The position numbers were made by a program, and so were the translations under genes. Shown in pieces: positions 8,381 to 16,590 of a stretch of 64,000 nt of DNA. The DNA comes from Longimicrobiaceae bacterium (GTDB lineage Bacteria > Gemmatimonadota > Gemmatimonadetes > Longimicrobiales > Longimicrobiaceae). The stretch is taken from the NCBI GenBank assembly GCA_036375715.1, contig DASVBS010000065.1, positions 234,665-298,664 on the forward strand, written 5' to 3'. How positions within the stretch are numbered: the first letter of the stretch is position 1; each line of letters begins with the position of its first letter. The notes below the pieces were generated by a model that worked only from the letters and a program-made list of their open reading frames with translations, had not been told where the DNA came from and ran no database searches.

Positions 8381-10324
8381 ATGCGCGTCGCGACCCTGCT
8401 TCTCCTGTGGCTCACCCTCAGCGTTCCGGCGTCCGCCCAGCAGGAGGAGGCGAACCTGCACTGGAACGAGCTGTCGGTGCAGGCGCACCTGGACGCTGAA
8501 GGCCGGCTCCACCTGCGCGAAGTCCAGGCAATCGAATTCGACGGCGCGTGGAACGGGGGGCAGCGTCGCTTCGACATCCGCCGTGGGCAGAAGCTCGTTC
8601 TCGACGGCATCACCCGTGTGGACCGGGCGAGCGGAGAGCGGTTCGAGCTGGTGGAAGTGGATGATGAGCCGGCGGAGATCGACCAGTTCGAATGGAGCGA
8701 CAAAGAAATCGTGCGGTGGCGGAGTCGGCTGGAGACCGATCCGCCTTTCGACAACCAGGAACTCGTCTACGAGCTCCGCTACGTCCTCTGGCCGGTGTTG
8801 ATGCGGGCCGAGGACGGTGGCTACCGCCTGGCCCACGACTTCGCGTTTCCTGACCGCAATGGCGTGATCGAGCGATTCCAGGTCGACCTCACCCTGGATC
8901 CGGCGTGGGAGAGTCCGTTCGGATCGCACATCCGGGAGACCGCGTCGGACCTTCCTCCGGACCGCGGCTACAGCCTGGTGGTGCCGCTCCGGAACACGGC
9001 AGCGGACGCACCGCTGGCGGCGCCACCACCGGCGCCGGCATGGACGCGAACCGCGGTCATCGCCGGCGCCTTGCTCATACCCCTTCTGGTGCTGTTGGCG
9101 CTGCTTCGCCGAGGCCGCGATCTCGCGCGAGCCGCACCGCTGACCCCTCCCGAGGAGATCGACGCGGAGTGGCTGGAGCGGCACATCTTCGTCCATCCCC
9201 CTGAGATCGTGGGCACCGCCTGGGACCGGGCGGTGAGCGAAGCGGAGGTGGCCGCCCTGCTCGCCCGGCTGGTGGAAGAGGGGAAGCTTTCGAGCCGGGT
9301 GGAGCCGGACGAGAAGGGAGAACCGGTGCTGCACCTCCGCCGAATTGCACCCCTCGACGCCTTCGCGCCGCACGAACGTGACCTGCTGGAGGCTCTGTTC
9401 GTCGATGATAGCGAGGAGACGAGCACCACCGCCGTCCGCGAGCATTACCAGGACAAGGGGTTCGACCCGGCGGCAAAGATCAGGAAAGCGCTGGAAGAGC
9501 GCCTGGAGGGGCTCCCGGGACCCGGCAGAGTTCCCAGACGGGTGCTAGGCGGTGCTGGTTTGTTCCTGGCGGGGATTGCCCTGACCCTGGTGGTGCCCGA
9601 TCGGCCCGGTCGTTGGCCAGTGGTGGTTGTGTGCCTCGCCGCGGCGGTGCTCTCCGCCGCATTGGCCACTCTGCTGGCCGGCCAGCTCGCCCGCCGGGTC
9701 ACACACCGGGGAGGGGTAATGGTGGGGACGGTTCTGGCGCTCGGGGCGCCGGCCGCCCTGCTGGTCCTGCTCGCGAACGGACCGCTGGCGCGGGAGGAGG
9801 TAGCCGCGTTCTACCGTCCGGGGGCCGGACTCCTGCTTGCTCTCCTCGTCGTACTTGCGGGGGTGGGAATGCTCGCGAGTGCCTTCGCGCAGCCGACCGA
9901 AACGGTCGAGCGGCTCGGATTTCGCCGGCGGCTCGTCTCGGCCCGCAGGTTCTTTCTGGCGGAGCTCGAGCGACCGGAGCCGCGTCTGCGCGACGCGTGG
10001 TTCCCGTACCTGCTGGCCTTCGGGTTGGGTGAGCAGGTGGACCGGTGGGTCCGCGCCTTCGGGAAAGAGGGTGGAAAGGGGACGACGGCTGCCCTCGCAG
10101 GGGCGGCGGGCGCGGCTTCCGGGGGTCGCCCGGCTAGCTCGAGCTCCGGATGGACCGGCGGAGGGCCACAGTTCGGGGGCGGTAGCTTTGCCGGGGGTGG
10201 GGCCGGCGGTGGGTGGGGTGTGGCGGCCGCCGGAATGGCGGCGGGCGTCTCGGCGCCCGGGTCGACGGGCGGAGGGGGGACGGGGGTCTCCGTCTCCGGC
10301 GGAGGTGGGGGTGGAGGTTGGTGA
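8381..10324 (+). CDS. DUF2207-family membrane protein
   Basis: A 647-residue protein. A signal peptide (MRVATLLLLWLTLSVPASAQ) leads an extracytoplasmic DUF2207 domain of about 200 residues, then a membrane helix near residue 225-245, a soluble stretch and about four more helices at 385-515. The tail is almost only Gly, Ser and Ala, ending in a Gly run and Trp, which is typical of this family. Its function is not established. The start was chosen because it begins a clean signal peptide. It reads toward the riboswitch-controlled lipoprotein; its last codons form one arm of a long inverted repeat. Confidence 0.8.
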   Translation: MRVATLLLLWLTLSVPASAQQEEANLHWNELSVQAHLDAEGRLHLREVQAIEFDGAWNGGQRRFDIRRGQKLVLDGITRVDRASGERFELVEVDDEPAEIDQFEWSDKEIVRWRSRLETDPPFDNQELVYELRYVLWPVLMRAEDGGYRLAHDFAFPDRNGVIERFQVDLTLDPAWESPFGSHIRETASDLPPDRGYSLVVPLRNTAADAPLAAPPPAPAWTRTAVIAGALLIPLLVLLALLRRGRDLARAAPLTPPEEIDAEWLERHIFVHPPEIVGTAWDRAVSEAEVAALLARLVEEGKLSSRVEPDEKGEPVLHLRRIAPLDAFAPHERDLLEALFVDDSEETSTTAVREHYQDKGFDPAAKIRKALEERLEGLPGPGRVPRRVLGGAGLFLAGIALTLVVPDRPGRWPVVVVCLAAAVLSAALATLLAGQLARRVTHRGGVMVGTVLALGAPAALLVLLANGPLAREEVAAFYRPGAGLLLALLVVLAGVGMLASAFAQPTETVERLGFRRRLVSARRFFLAELERPEPRLRDAWFPYLLAFGLGEQVDRWVRAFGKEGGKGTTAALAGAAGAASGGRPASSSSGWTGGGPQFGGGSFAGGGAGGGWGVAAAGMAAGVSAPGSTGGGGTGVSVSGGGGGGGW

Positions 10325-10359
10325 GGATGGGCATCTCCGCCGGAGACGGAGACCCCCGT
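10280..10359. repeat. Perfect 25-bp inverted repeat spanning a stop codon
   Basis: The arm at 10280-10304 (inside the Gly/Ser-rich 3' end of the DUF2207 gene) is the exact reverse complement of 10335-10359, with a 30-nt loop containing the TGA stop (10322-10324). The RNA hairpin would be very stable. No U-run follows, so it is not a classical intrinsic terminator; mRNA 3'-end protection or factor-dependent termination are possible. Confidence 0.8.
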
Positions 10360-10439
10360 GGGCATCGACAGACTTGCGAGATGGTCGATTGCCCTTGATC
10401 TTTCGGCGTACATAGCCGCCGCAATCGCGGAGGCGCGGA

Positions 10440-10530
10440 ATCAATGCTGCTCAGAGCAAACCCGTCGAAAGGCGGGGACGCAGAGCTACGGGGCTACCGC
10501 GGCATCAGCCGTCACGCTCGCCGGGCCGCC
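10440..10530 (+). ncRNA. Cyclic di-GMP-I (GEMM) riboswitch aptamer
   Basis: The conserved GEMM-I core is present in order: GCAAACC, a hairpin with 6-bp stem and GAAA tetraloop (CCCGTC-GAAA-GGCGGG, 10461-10476), then the GGACGCA junction, GAGCTACGGGGCTAC and a 3' stem ending CCGGGCCGCC. The GAAA loop and the GACGCA-AGC block are the diagnostic features. It is followed at once by a strong terminator and then, after a Shine-Dalgarno, an OmpA-like lipoprotein. Ligand identity (c-di-GMP rather than cGAMP) is inferred from family. The 5' boundary is approximate. Confidence 0.85.
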
Positions 10531-10566
10531 AGCAACGGATGCCATCCGTGCTGGCGGCCTTTTTTT
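10524..10566 (+). terminator. Intrinsic terminator, riboswitch expression platform
   Basis: GGCCGCCAGC (from 10524) pairs with GCTGGCGGCC (to 10559); the stem continues through ACGGAT/ATCCGT with one bulged A, a 3-nt loop, and is followed by seven T (10560-10566). The 5' arm overlaps the 3' end of the aptamer, so ligand-dependent folding can decide whether the terminator forms. The downstream gene starts 25 nt later. Confidence 0.9.
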
Positions 10567-10590
10567 CCACCAGTACGAGGAGTGTGGAAG

Positions 10591-11250
10591 ATGCAACGTC
10601 TCGTCTCGGTCGGAGCTGCCATACTGCTGACCGCTGGGCTCACCAGCGCGTGCGCTACCAAGGGGCAGCTACGCCGCCTCCAGGCGGAGCAGCAGGCGGC
10701 GCTTCAGCAGGAGCGGGAAGAGCGGCTCGCCGCTGAAGAGGAGTTGCGGGCGACGCTCAATGCCCTCGACAGCGATGTCGAGGCGCTACGAGCAGACATC
10801 GAGCAGCTTCGCACTGAGTTCGGTGCCCAGATCACCGCGCTCGAGGGGAAGCTCCGGTTCGCAATGCCGATCCACTTCGGCTTCGATGAGGCGGAGGTCG
10901 CGGCGGAAGACCAGGAGATGCTCAACCGCTTCGCGAGCGTCGTGCGCGAGCACTACGGGGCCTCGTACCTCACCATCGAAGGCTTCGCCGACCCCGCCGG
11001 CCCGGAGGAGTACAACAAGCGGCTCTCCGAGCGCCGCGCCGAGGCGGTCCAGGAGTATCTCGTACAGCAGGGGCTGCCGGAGGATCGTCTGCGCACCGTG
11101 GGCTACGGTGAGTCGCGGCCGGTGGTGCCGGGCGCTGCCGCCTCGACCCCGGGCGCCGAACTCAACCGCCGCGTGGTCTTCGTGATCGAAGGTCCGGTGA
11201 ACGACGTGCTGCCGGAGGCTGGGCAGCCCGTCGGCGCCGAATCGACCTGA
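10591..11250 (+). CDS. OmpA/Pal-family outer-membrane lipoprotein
   Basis: A 219-residue protein. The signal peptide ends in the lipobox LTSAC (Cys21). A charged coiled coil rich in Gln, Glu and Arg spans about 25-85, then an OmpA C-terminal peptidoglycan-binding domain runs to about 195 (FGFDEAEV, GFADPAGPEEYNKRLSERRA, GYGESRPVV, NRRVVFVIEG). It should tie the outer membrane to peptidoglycan. The coiled coil is not usual in simple Pal proteins. The ATG at 10591 follows GAGGAGTG. Expression appears to be set by the c-di-GMP riboswitch/terminator upstream, which would link envelope structure to lifestyle switching. Confidence 0.9.
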   Translation: MQRLVSVGAAILLTAGLTSACATKGQLRRLQAEQQAALQQEREERLAAEEELRATLNALDSDVEALRADIEQLRTEFGAQITALEGKLRFAMPIHFGFDEAEVAAEDQEMLNRFASVVREHYGASYLTIEGFADPAGPEEYNKRLSERRAEAVQEYLVQQGLPEDRLRTVGYGESRPVVPGAAASTPGAELNRRVVFVIEGPVNDVLPEAGQPVGAEST

Positions 11251-11281
11251 TCTGCCAGACCGCTCTGGCGCGCGAAGTCGA

Positions 11282-11318
11282 ATCCCCGGGGCGCAATCCG
11301 GCGCCCCGGGGATCTTTT
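11282..11318 (+). terminator. Intrinsic terminator of the OmpA-like gene
   Basis: A perfect 13-bp stem (ATCCCCGGGGCGC at 11282-11294 with GCGCCCCGGGGAT at 11301-11313), a 6-nt loop, then CTTTTG. It lies 32 bp after the stop codon. Confidence 0.85.
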
Positions 11319-11448
11319 GATGCGGGCGCTTCCCCTGCCTCGCTTCTCACGCGTCCCACGGCACGCTTGGTGCACGCTCCACCCCCCTCGAAGTCGCGCC
11401 GGGCCAGGAGCTTATGGCGCGATTCGCCCCTCCGGAAAGGAGACCGCC

Positions 11449-11841
11449 ATGTGCACCGCAACTCGCTCCTGGGGCCGCGGACTTCGTGTCGCGGCTATCG
11501 TAGTCGTCGTCGTGCTCACCGCGGCGTGCGCCTCGGCGCGGCGCGGCGAGGGCGGAGAGCCCTCCGTCGAAGTCCGGGTCAGTAACAACATGGTGCCAGC
11601 GCTGACCGTCTCCATCCTGGCCGCGACCGAGGGAACCACGCCGGTGCGGCTCGGCACCCTGGTATCCGGAGCCGAACAGACCTTCACCTATAGACCCACA
11701 GTGACCACCGGTACCTTCCGCCTCGTCGCTGACCGGCCCGGCCCGGGAGGCGCCCTCGTCTCCGAGCCGATCCCGCTACCGCAATCGGGGACGATGACGG
11801 TGGAGTGGGAGTTACAGAACAACAATGTCGTGGTGCGGTGA
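11449..11841 (+). CDS. Small lipoprotein of unknown function
   Basis: A 130-residue protein with a signal sequence of Val/Ala ending in lipobox LTAAC (Cys about 25). The mature part (SVEVRVSNNMVPALTVSI, then Val/Thr-rich strands) looks like a compact beta-sandwich, but I recognise no family. The ATG at 11449 follows GGAAAGGAG. It stands alone between the terminator of the OmpA-like gene and a heptamer repeat element, so it has its own promoter or read-through. Confidence 0.75.
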   Translation: MCTATRSWGRGLRVAAIVVVVVLTAACASARRGEGGEPSVEVRVSNNMVPALTVSILAATEGTTPVRLGTLVSGAEQTFTYRPTVTTGTFRLVADRPGPGGALVSEPIPLPQSGTMTVEWELQNNNVVVR

Positions 11842-11850
11842 GGGAGGGAG

Positions 11851-12082
11851 GTTATCCGTTATCCGTTATCCGTTATCCGTTGTCCGTTGTCCGTTGTCCG
11901 TTGTCCGTTGTCCGTTGTCCGTTGTCCGTTGCGAGCGGATAAAACGATAGGGCTTGAATGCCAGGACATCTTGACCGTAGTGCTTCCCGCGCTTGTTGTG
12001 CTCTCGGAACGAAAACAGACGGACGGAGTGTCGACGAAGTCCTGGCACTCAACGGATAACGGATAACGTACAACGGATAACC
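11851..12082. repeat. Two-armed heptamer repeat element (GTTATCC/GTTGTCC)
   Basis: The left arm (11851-11927) is four GTTATCC units followed by seven GTTGTCC units. The right arm (12054-12082) has GGATAAC units, the reverse complement. The core between them contains a smaller inverted repeat, TGCCAGGAC with GTCCTGGCA. The element fills the gap between the small lipoprotein and the histidine kinase stop at 12085. Confidence 0.85.
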
Positions 12083-12084
12083 AC

Positions 12085-13221
12085 TCAGCTTGCACCTGGC
12101 TTCGGAATCCGCACATAGAACGTCGTCCCCTTTCCGGGGGCGCTGTCCACGTCGATCCTCCCACCCAGTTGCTGCACGACCTCCCGGGCGTGTGCCAGGC
12201 CGAGCCCCGTGCCGCCCCGCTTTCCGGCGGTGAATCCGCGCTCGAAGAGCTTCCCCAGGTGCTCCGGCGGAATTCCGCTGCCCGTGTCGCTGACACTGAA
12301 CACCACCTGTGCGCTGTCCTCCGCGGCCGCCACAGCGACTTCCCCTCCCTGTTCCGGCAGCGCCTCGACGGCGTTCTTCACCAGATTGGACAGCACGGAG
12401 AGGAACTCGCGGCGGTCGACGTGCACCATCCCCTGGTATCCCCCACGGTGGTCCCGGTAGCGCACCGACTCCTCGCGAAAGTGGCCTGCGGTCAGCTCGC
12501 GCAGCTCATCCAGCAGCCGATCGACCCCGACCAGTTCCCTTGCCTCGAGCGCCTCACCGCGCAGCCTCGCCATCAGCTGCTCGATTTGCGCGAGGCCGTT
12601 CTCCGCGGTGTCGTGGATGATGTCGATGAAGCGCAGGGTGCGCTGTGGATCCCTGCCTTCGGTGGTCATCCAGGTGCGCAGGAGCTGGGCGGCGTTGCGG
12701 ATGGTCGCCAGCGGGCTGCGCAGGTTGTGCGAGAGTGTCCCCAGCTCGTGCCCCATCTGGCTCAGTCGGCCGGCCAGCCCCACCTCCGATACCAGCAACA
12801 CGTTCGTCTGCCGCATTCGCTCGATCCCCGCTTCCGCAATGGTCGAAGCCATCTCCAGCGGGGCGATGCGACGCAGATAGTCGAACGAATCCTGGTCCAG
12901 GAGCCCGAGCCGGGTGGGTTCGGAGGCCGTTGCCCGCGCCGAGCGCCGATTGGCGTCGTAGAGCGCCAGCTCTCCGAAGAAGTCCCCCGGCTGGATGACC
13001 GCCAGCAGCTCCTCGTGTCCGTCGGGGAGCGCCTTGGTGATCCGGACCGAGCCGCTGGCGACGAGATAGCAATAGTCCGGATCGTCGCCCTCGTCGAAGA
13101 TGATGTCGCCGGTCTGATAGGAGCGGCGCTTCCGCACCAGGCGCTCGATGTCTAGCAGATCGCGTGGAATTCCTCGGAAGAGCCGGTTGCGAACGTACGG
13201 GACCTGGCGTGGTCGACTCAT
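12085..13221 (-). CDS. Sensor histidine kinase with N-terminal cyclic-nucleotide-binding domain
   Basis: A 378-residue soluble protein. An N-terminal cNMP-binding (CAP-ED) domain of about 120 residues includes the phosphate-binding-cassette-like FFGELALYDANRRSARATA. The dimerisation/phosphoacceptor helix follows (TLSHNLRSPLATIRNAAQLL, with the catalytic His), then an HATPase domain with the N-box (NLVKNAVEAL), DTGSGIPP and GTGLGLAHAREVV. No membrane segment or receiver is adjacent, so its partner is unknown. The ATG at 13219-13221 was preferred over an in-frame TTG at 13276-13278; ribosome-site support is weak for both. Confidence 0.88.
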   Translation of the reverse strand: MSRPRQVPYVRNRLFRGIPRDLLDIERLVRKRRSYQTGDIIFDEGDDPDYCYLVASGSVRITKALPDGHEELLAVIQPGDFFGELALYDANRRSARATASEPTRLGLLDQDSFDYLRRIAPLEMASTIAEAGIERMRQTNVLLVSEVGLAGRLSQMGHELGTLSHNLRSPLATIRNAAQLLRTWMTTEGRDPQRTLRFIDIIHDTAENGLAQIEQLMARLRGEALEARELVGVDRLLDELRELTAGHFREESVRYRDHRGGYQGMVHVDRREFLSVLSNLVKNAVEALPEQGGEVAVAAAEDSAQVVFSVSDTGSGIPPEHLGKLFERGFTAGKRGGTGLGLAHAREVVQQLGGRIDVDSAPGKGTTFYVRIPKPGAS

Positions 13222-13564
13222 TTCGGCTGCGGTGGGAGGTGTGTGCTCAGGGTGAGGTGCGGGTGCGTTTCGTGTCAATGGCGGAGGATAGCGTACGCTC
13301 GCGCATGCGCTGTCAGCCGGCGATCAGGTAGAACCCGCCGCGCCCCTTCGCGGCCTGCACTCGCGGTACCGCCGCTCTCGTGCACACGAATCCGTAGCGG
13401 CGGTGCGGCGCCGGTCCGAGAAACGTTTGCGCGGCTTCGGGGACACGAGGTACGATGGAGCTGTCCGCGCCCGACGGTGCGGCGATCTTCCGCCTCCCGC
13501 CGGTTGGCGCGCACCACCCTCAGCCAGGACGATCGTGCCGCCAGCAACCCTTCTCACGGTTCAG
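13222..13564. other. Intergenic region between divergent genes
   Basis: A 343-bp GC-rich gap between the histidine kinase and the DUF6351 gene. It must hold both promoters, but I see no convincing -35/-10 pair, no repeat array and no coding sequence. Confidence 0.5.
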
Positions 13565-15676
13565 GTGATCTTCCGCGCGATCCCCACGGCGCTACTTGCC
13601 GCCGCGGCGCTCATCACACCGGCAAGCGCTCAGAGCCCGCCGCGCCTTCCGGAACCCGAGATCCGGTACCCCTTCGTCTGCACCACTGCCCGGAACGGCC
13701 TCGGGCAACCGATCGTGGACAACCAGAGTGGCCACGGCATCCCGGTGGCGCGCGAAGACTCCGCCGGACGATACCCGATGGACGACCGCGGATATCCGAC
13801 CGACGAGGCGGACATCGTCGGATGGAGCCGCGACTGCGAGGCCAAAACCCGAGTCGACTACCTCTACCGGACCCGCGACGGGTGGGAGTGGGTGGAATCG
13901 CCGGAGGCCGTTCCCTCCGAAGGGGTGGTGACCACTGTCACCACGGAGGGAGACACAGTTCCGCTCATCGTGCGCCTGGAGCGTGGAACGATCGATCGCT
14001 TCATGCACTCGGTCGCCATGCTCGCGCCCCGCTCCGAGCATGCGTCCTCCGCGCCCGACCTGTCCCTCTGGAACAAGCGCCTGCTCTTCAGCCTGCAGGG
14101 GGGCGTGGGGATCGGACACAGCCAGGGGGTCTGGTCGCAGAACGCGGCACTCTACGAACCCGCGCTGCGCGTCGGTTACGCGGTGGTCAGCTCGACGGGA
14201 CTGCGCACCAACACACACTACAATCTGATCCGGGGTGGACACACCGCCGTCCTGCTCAAGCGGCATTTCATCCGAAAATACGGGGAGCCGCTCTACACGG
14301 TGGCGCTAGGGGGGTCGGGAGGGGCCATCCAGCAGTACATCTACCAGCAGAATCACCCCGGACTCTTCGACGGAGGTGTGCCTCAGTACTCGTATCCCGA
14401 CATGATCACGCAGACGATCCACATCGGGGATTGCGAGCTGCTGGAGCACTTCTTCGAGCGCACCGATGCGGCGAATCCGCGCTGGCGTGACGTGGAGGAG
14501 CGCGAGAAGGTCATCGGCCTGAACGCGGAGAGAGATCCGGTTCTGGATAGTGGTGAGCGCGAGCAGTTCGATGGCCTCTACCGGATGTACGCCCGTGTCG
14601 GCGTACCGACCCCGAACGGCTGGGATGGCGCCGAAGCGCTTCCGCTCACCGAGTGCCGACCGGGATGGTTCGGCCTCACGCCTCTGGCGATGAACGCCCG
14701 CGCGACCAACGTGGAGGACATCGATAAGCTGGCGGAAGGGGCCGACTCGGTGCACTGGACACACTGGGACGACGCGCGGGAGGTGTATGGCGTCGACGCA
14801 CAGGGCTGGGCGCGCCAGACGTGGGACAACGAAGGCGTTCAATACGGGCTGGAGGCGCTCAAGGAAGGCAGCATCACCCCGGACGAGTTCCTGCGCCTGA
14901 ACGCGCTGGTCGGAGGCTGGAAGCACGCTTCCGAGATGGTCCCGGAGGGATGCCCCCACGACCTCTCCCACTGCGACGATCCGGCGGAGTTCGACCCCTG
15001 GAGTGCACGGCAGATGAACCTGAGCCCCGACCGCGAGAGGCCCGCGCCGCGCACCCGCGGTGACACGATCGCGATCCGGAACGCCTTCGAGCGCGGTCAC
15101 GTGTTCCTCGGTCGGGTGAACATCCCGCTGATCGACTGGCGTCACTATCTCGAGCACCAGCTGGACATGCACAATGCCGTGCAGTCGTTCGTGTCGCGGC
15201 AGCGCATCATCGAGGCGATGGGGCACCACCATAACCAGCTGATCTGGTTCACCGACGCTCGGCCCGGGGAGCCGCGAGTCGACCATACCATGGAGGCGCT
15301 GGACGTTCTGCACGAATGGATCATGAACATTCGCGCGAACCCTGGCGGAGGTGTTGCAGGGAATCGCCCGGCGCGGGCCGTTGACCGGTGCTGGAATTCC
15401 GACGGGTCGCTGATCGCGGAAGGTGACGACGTCTGGGCGGGGATCCTCCACGACGCACCACCCGGACCGTGCACGCGGGCCTTTCCGTTGCATTCCACCT
15501 CGCGCATCCGCGCTGGTGGGCCGCTACGCGGGGATGTCTTCAAGTGCCCGCTCATCGAGGTGAAGGAGGCGGTGGAGCGGGGCATGTACGCCCCCTGGCA
15601 GCCGTCGGAGGGCCAGATGGCGAGGCTGGAAGAGATCTTCCCGACAGGAGTCTGTGCCTACGGGAGACAGCCTTGA
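13565..15676 (+). CDS. Secreted DUF6351-family protein, hydrolase-like
   Basis: A 703-residue protein. Starting at GTG 13565 gives a clean signal peptide ending PASAQ; a longer upstream reading has no signal. The mature protein resembles the DUF6351 family, distantly similar to tannase-type alpha/beta hydrolases. LYTVALGGSGGAIQQY (about residues 246-261) provides a Gly-Ser-Gly-Gly element that could be a nucleophile elbow, and HHHNQLIWF with WRHYLEHQLDMHN near residues 520-560 offers conserved His. Several Cys suggest disulfides. Substrate unknown. It is transcribed alone. Confidence 0.72.
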   Translation: MIFRAIPTALLAAAALITPASAQSPPRLPEPEIRYPFVCTTARNGLGQPIVDNQSGHGIPVAREDSAGRYPMDDRGYPTDEADIVGWSRDCEAKTRVDYLYRTRDGWEWVESPEAVPSEGVVTTVTTEGDTVPLIVRLERGTIDRFMHSVAMLAPRSEHASSAPDLSLWNKRLLFSLQGGVGIGHSQGVWSQNAALYEPALRVGYAVVSSTGLRTNTHYNLIRGGHTAVLLKRHFIRKYGEPLYTVALGGSGGAIQQYIYQQNHPGLFDGGVPQYSYPDMITQTIHIGDCELLEHFFERTDAANPRWRDVEEREKVIGLNAERDPVLDSGEREQFDGLYRMYARVGVPTPNGWDGAEALPLTECRPGWFGLTPLAMNARATNVEDIDKLAEGADSVHWTHWDDAREVYGVDAQGWARQTWDNEGVQYGLEALKEGSITPDEFLRLNALVGGWKHASEMVPEGCPHDLSHCDDPAEFDPWSARQMNLSPDRERPAPRTRGDTIAIRNAFERGHVFLGRVNIPLIDWRHYLEHQLDMHNAVQSFVSRQRIIEAMGHHHNQLIWFTDARPGEPRVDHTMEALDVLHEWIMNIRANPGGGVAGNRPARAVDRCWNSDGSLIAEGDDVWAGILHDAPPGPCTRAFPLHSTSRIRAGGPLRGDVFKCPLIEVKEAVERGMYAPWQPSEGQMARLEEIFPTGVCAYGRQP

Positions 15677-15808
15677 GCCGCCCGGACATTGTGCGGGGCG
15701 GGCGGCCAGCCGAAACTAATGCAGGAGAACACCGGCCATTCCTTCGGACGGGGTACGGCGGAACGCGGGCAGGCACGCAGCCGTCGTCGAACGTCGAGGT
15801 TCGAAGCT

Positions 15809-16498
15809 GTGGGTACGAAGATACTCGTTACGGACGACGACGCCGCAACGCGGAAGCTCTATCGCGAGATCATGGAGTTCCGCCGGTTTGCCGTCGAGGA
15901 GGCGAGCACGGGGGACGAGTGCATCCGGATCGCGCGGCGCTCACGACCGCACCTGGTGATCCTCGACCTCAATATGCCGGTGCGGGACGGCTACAGCGCG
16001 GCACGTGAGCTGAAGGCGCACCCGCTCACCCGTGCGATCAAGATCGTGGCGGTCTCCGGCGCCTCCCGGGATTCGGAAACCGAGCGCGCCATGGACGCCG
16101 GCTGTGACGCCGTGCTTCACAAGCCCGTTTCTCCGCGCGACCTGCTGCGCGTGGTGGACGGCCTGCTGAAGGCCGCTCGCGCCGATCGCATCCGCGAGGC
16201 GACCGAGCTGCAGCGCCAGACCTCTTCCGGACTCATCCGCAGCAACTTCCCCGACTTGCGAGCCCTATGGGCGCTTGGTGCGGACGCCAGCGATACGCAG
16301 ATCCGCCAGCTCATGCAGGGCACCAACGTGACCATCTGCTCCTTCTGCTCCCGCGCACGCTTCCCCAACGAGTGGCGGGTGATCTCACCCGAAGCGCTCG
16401 AATTCTTCGCCAGCTGGACCACCCTCTCCCACGCCGTCTGCCCTGACTGCCTGGCGCGCGAGTACCCGGATCTGGCCGAGGCCAACGAGACCGAGTAA
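15809..16498 (+). CDS. Response regulator receiver with C-terminal cysteine-pair domain
   Basis: A 229-residue protein. An intact receiver domain covers residues 1-122: acidic cluster DDD (9-11), phosphoacceptor Asp53 (VILDLNMP), Ser83 and Lys105 (HKPV). The rest is not a known DNA-binding output. It has two CxxC pairs (Cys177/180 in CSFC and Cys211/214 in CPDC) about 30 residues apart, like a small zinc ribbon. GTG at 15809 follows GAGGT and places the receiver at the N-terminus; earlier in-frame ATGs add an unlikely 40-residue tail. No kinase is adjacent. Confidence 0.8.
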   Translation: MGTKILVTDDDAATRKLYREIMEFRRFAVEEASTGDECIRIARRSRPHLVILDLNMPVRDGYSAARELKAHPLTRAIKIVAVSGASRDSETERAMDAGCDAVLHKPVSPRDLLRVVDGLLKAARADRIREATELQRQTSSGLIRSNFPDLRALWALGADASDTQIRQLMQGTNVTICSFCSRARFPNEWRVISPEALEFFASWTTLSHAVCPDCLAREYPDLAEANETE

Positions 16499-16590
16499 AC
16501 GCGTAGAACAAGGCGGGCGACCTGGAGCCGAGCCTGACACTCGCCGGCTCCTATCGTTGTCGCAACCCTGTGCGACGAGCGCCCAACCGG

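Noticed and set aside
9545..10444. Minus-strand open frame opposite the DUF2207 gene
   Set aside because: Pro/Arg/Ser-rich translation typical of antisense high-GC sequence; the plus strand has signal peptide, membrane helices and family features.
11851..11927. Regular tandem repeats that might suggest a CRISPR array
   Set aside because: Units are 7 bp with no unique spacers, and no cas genes are nearby.
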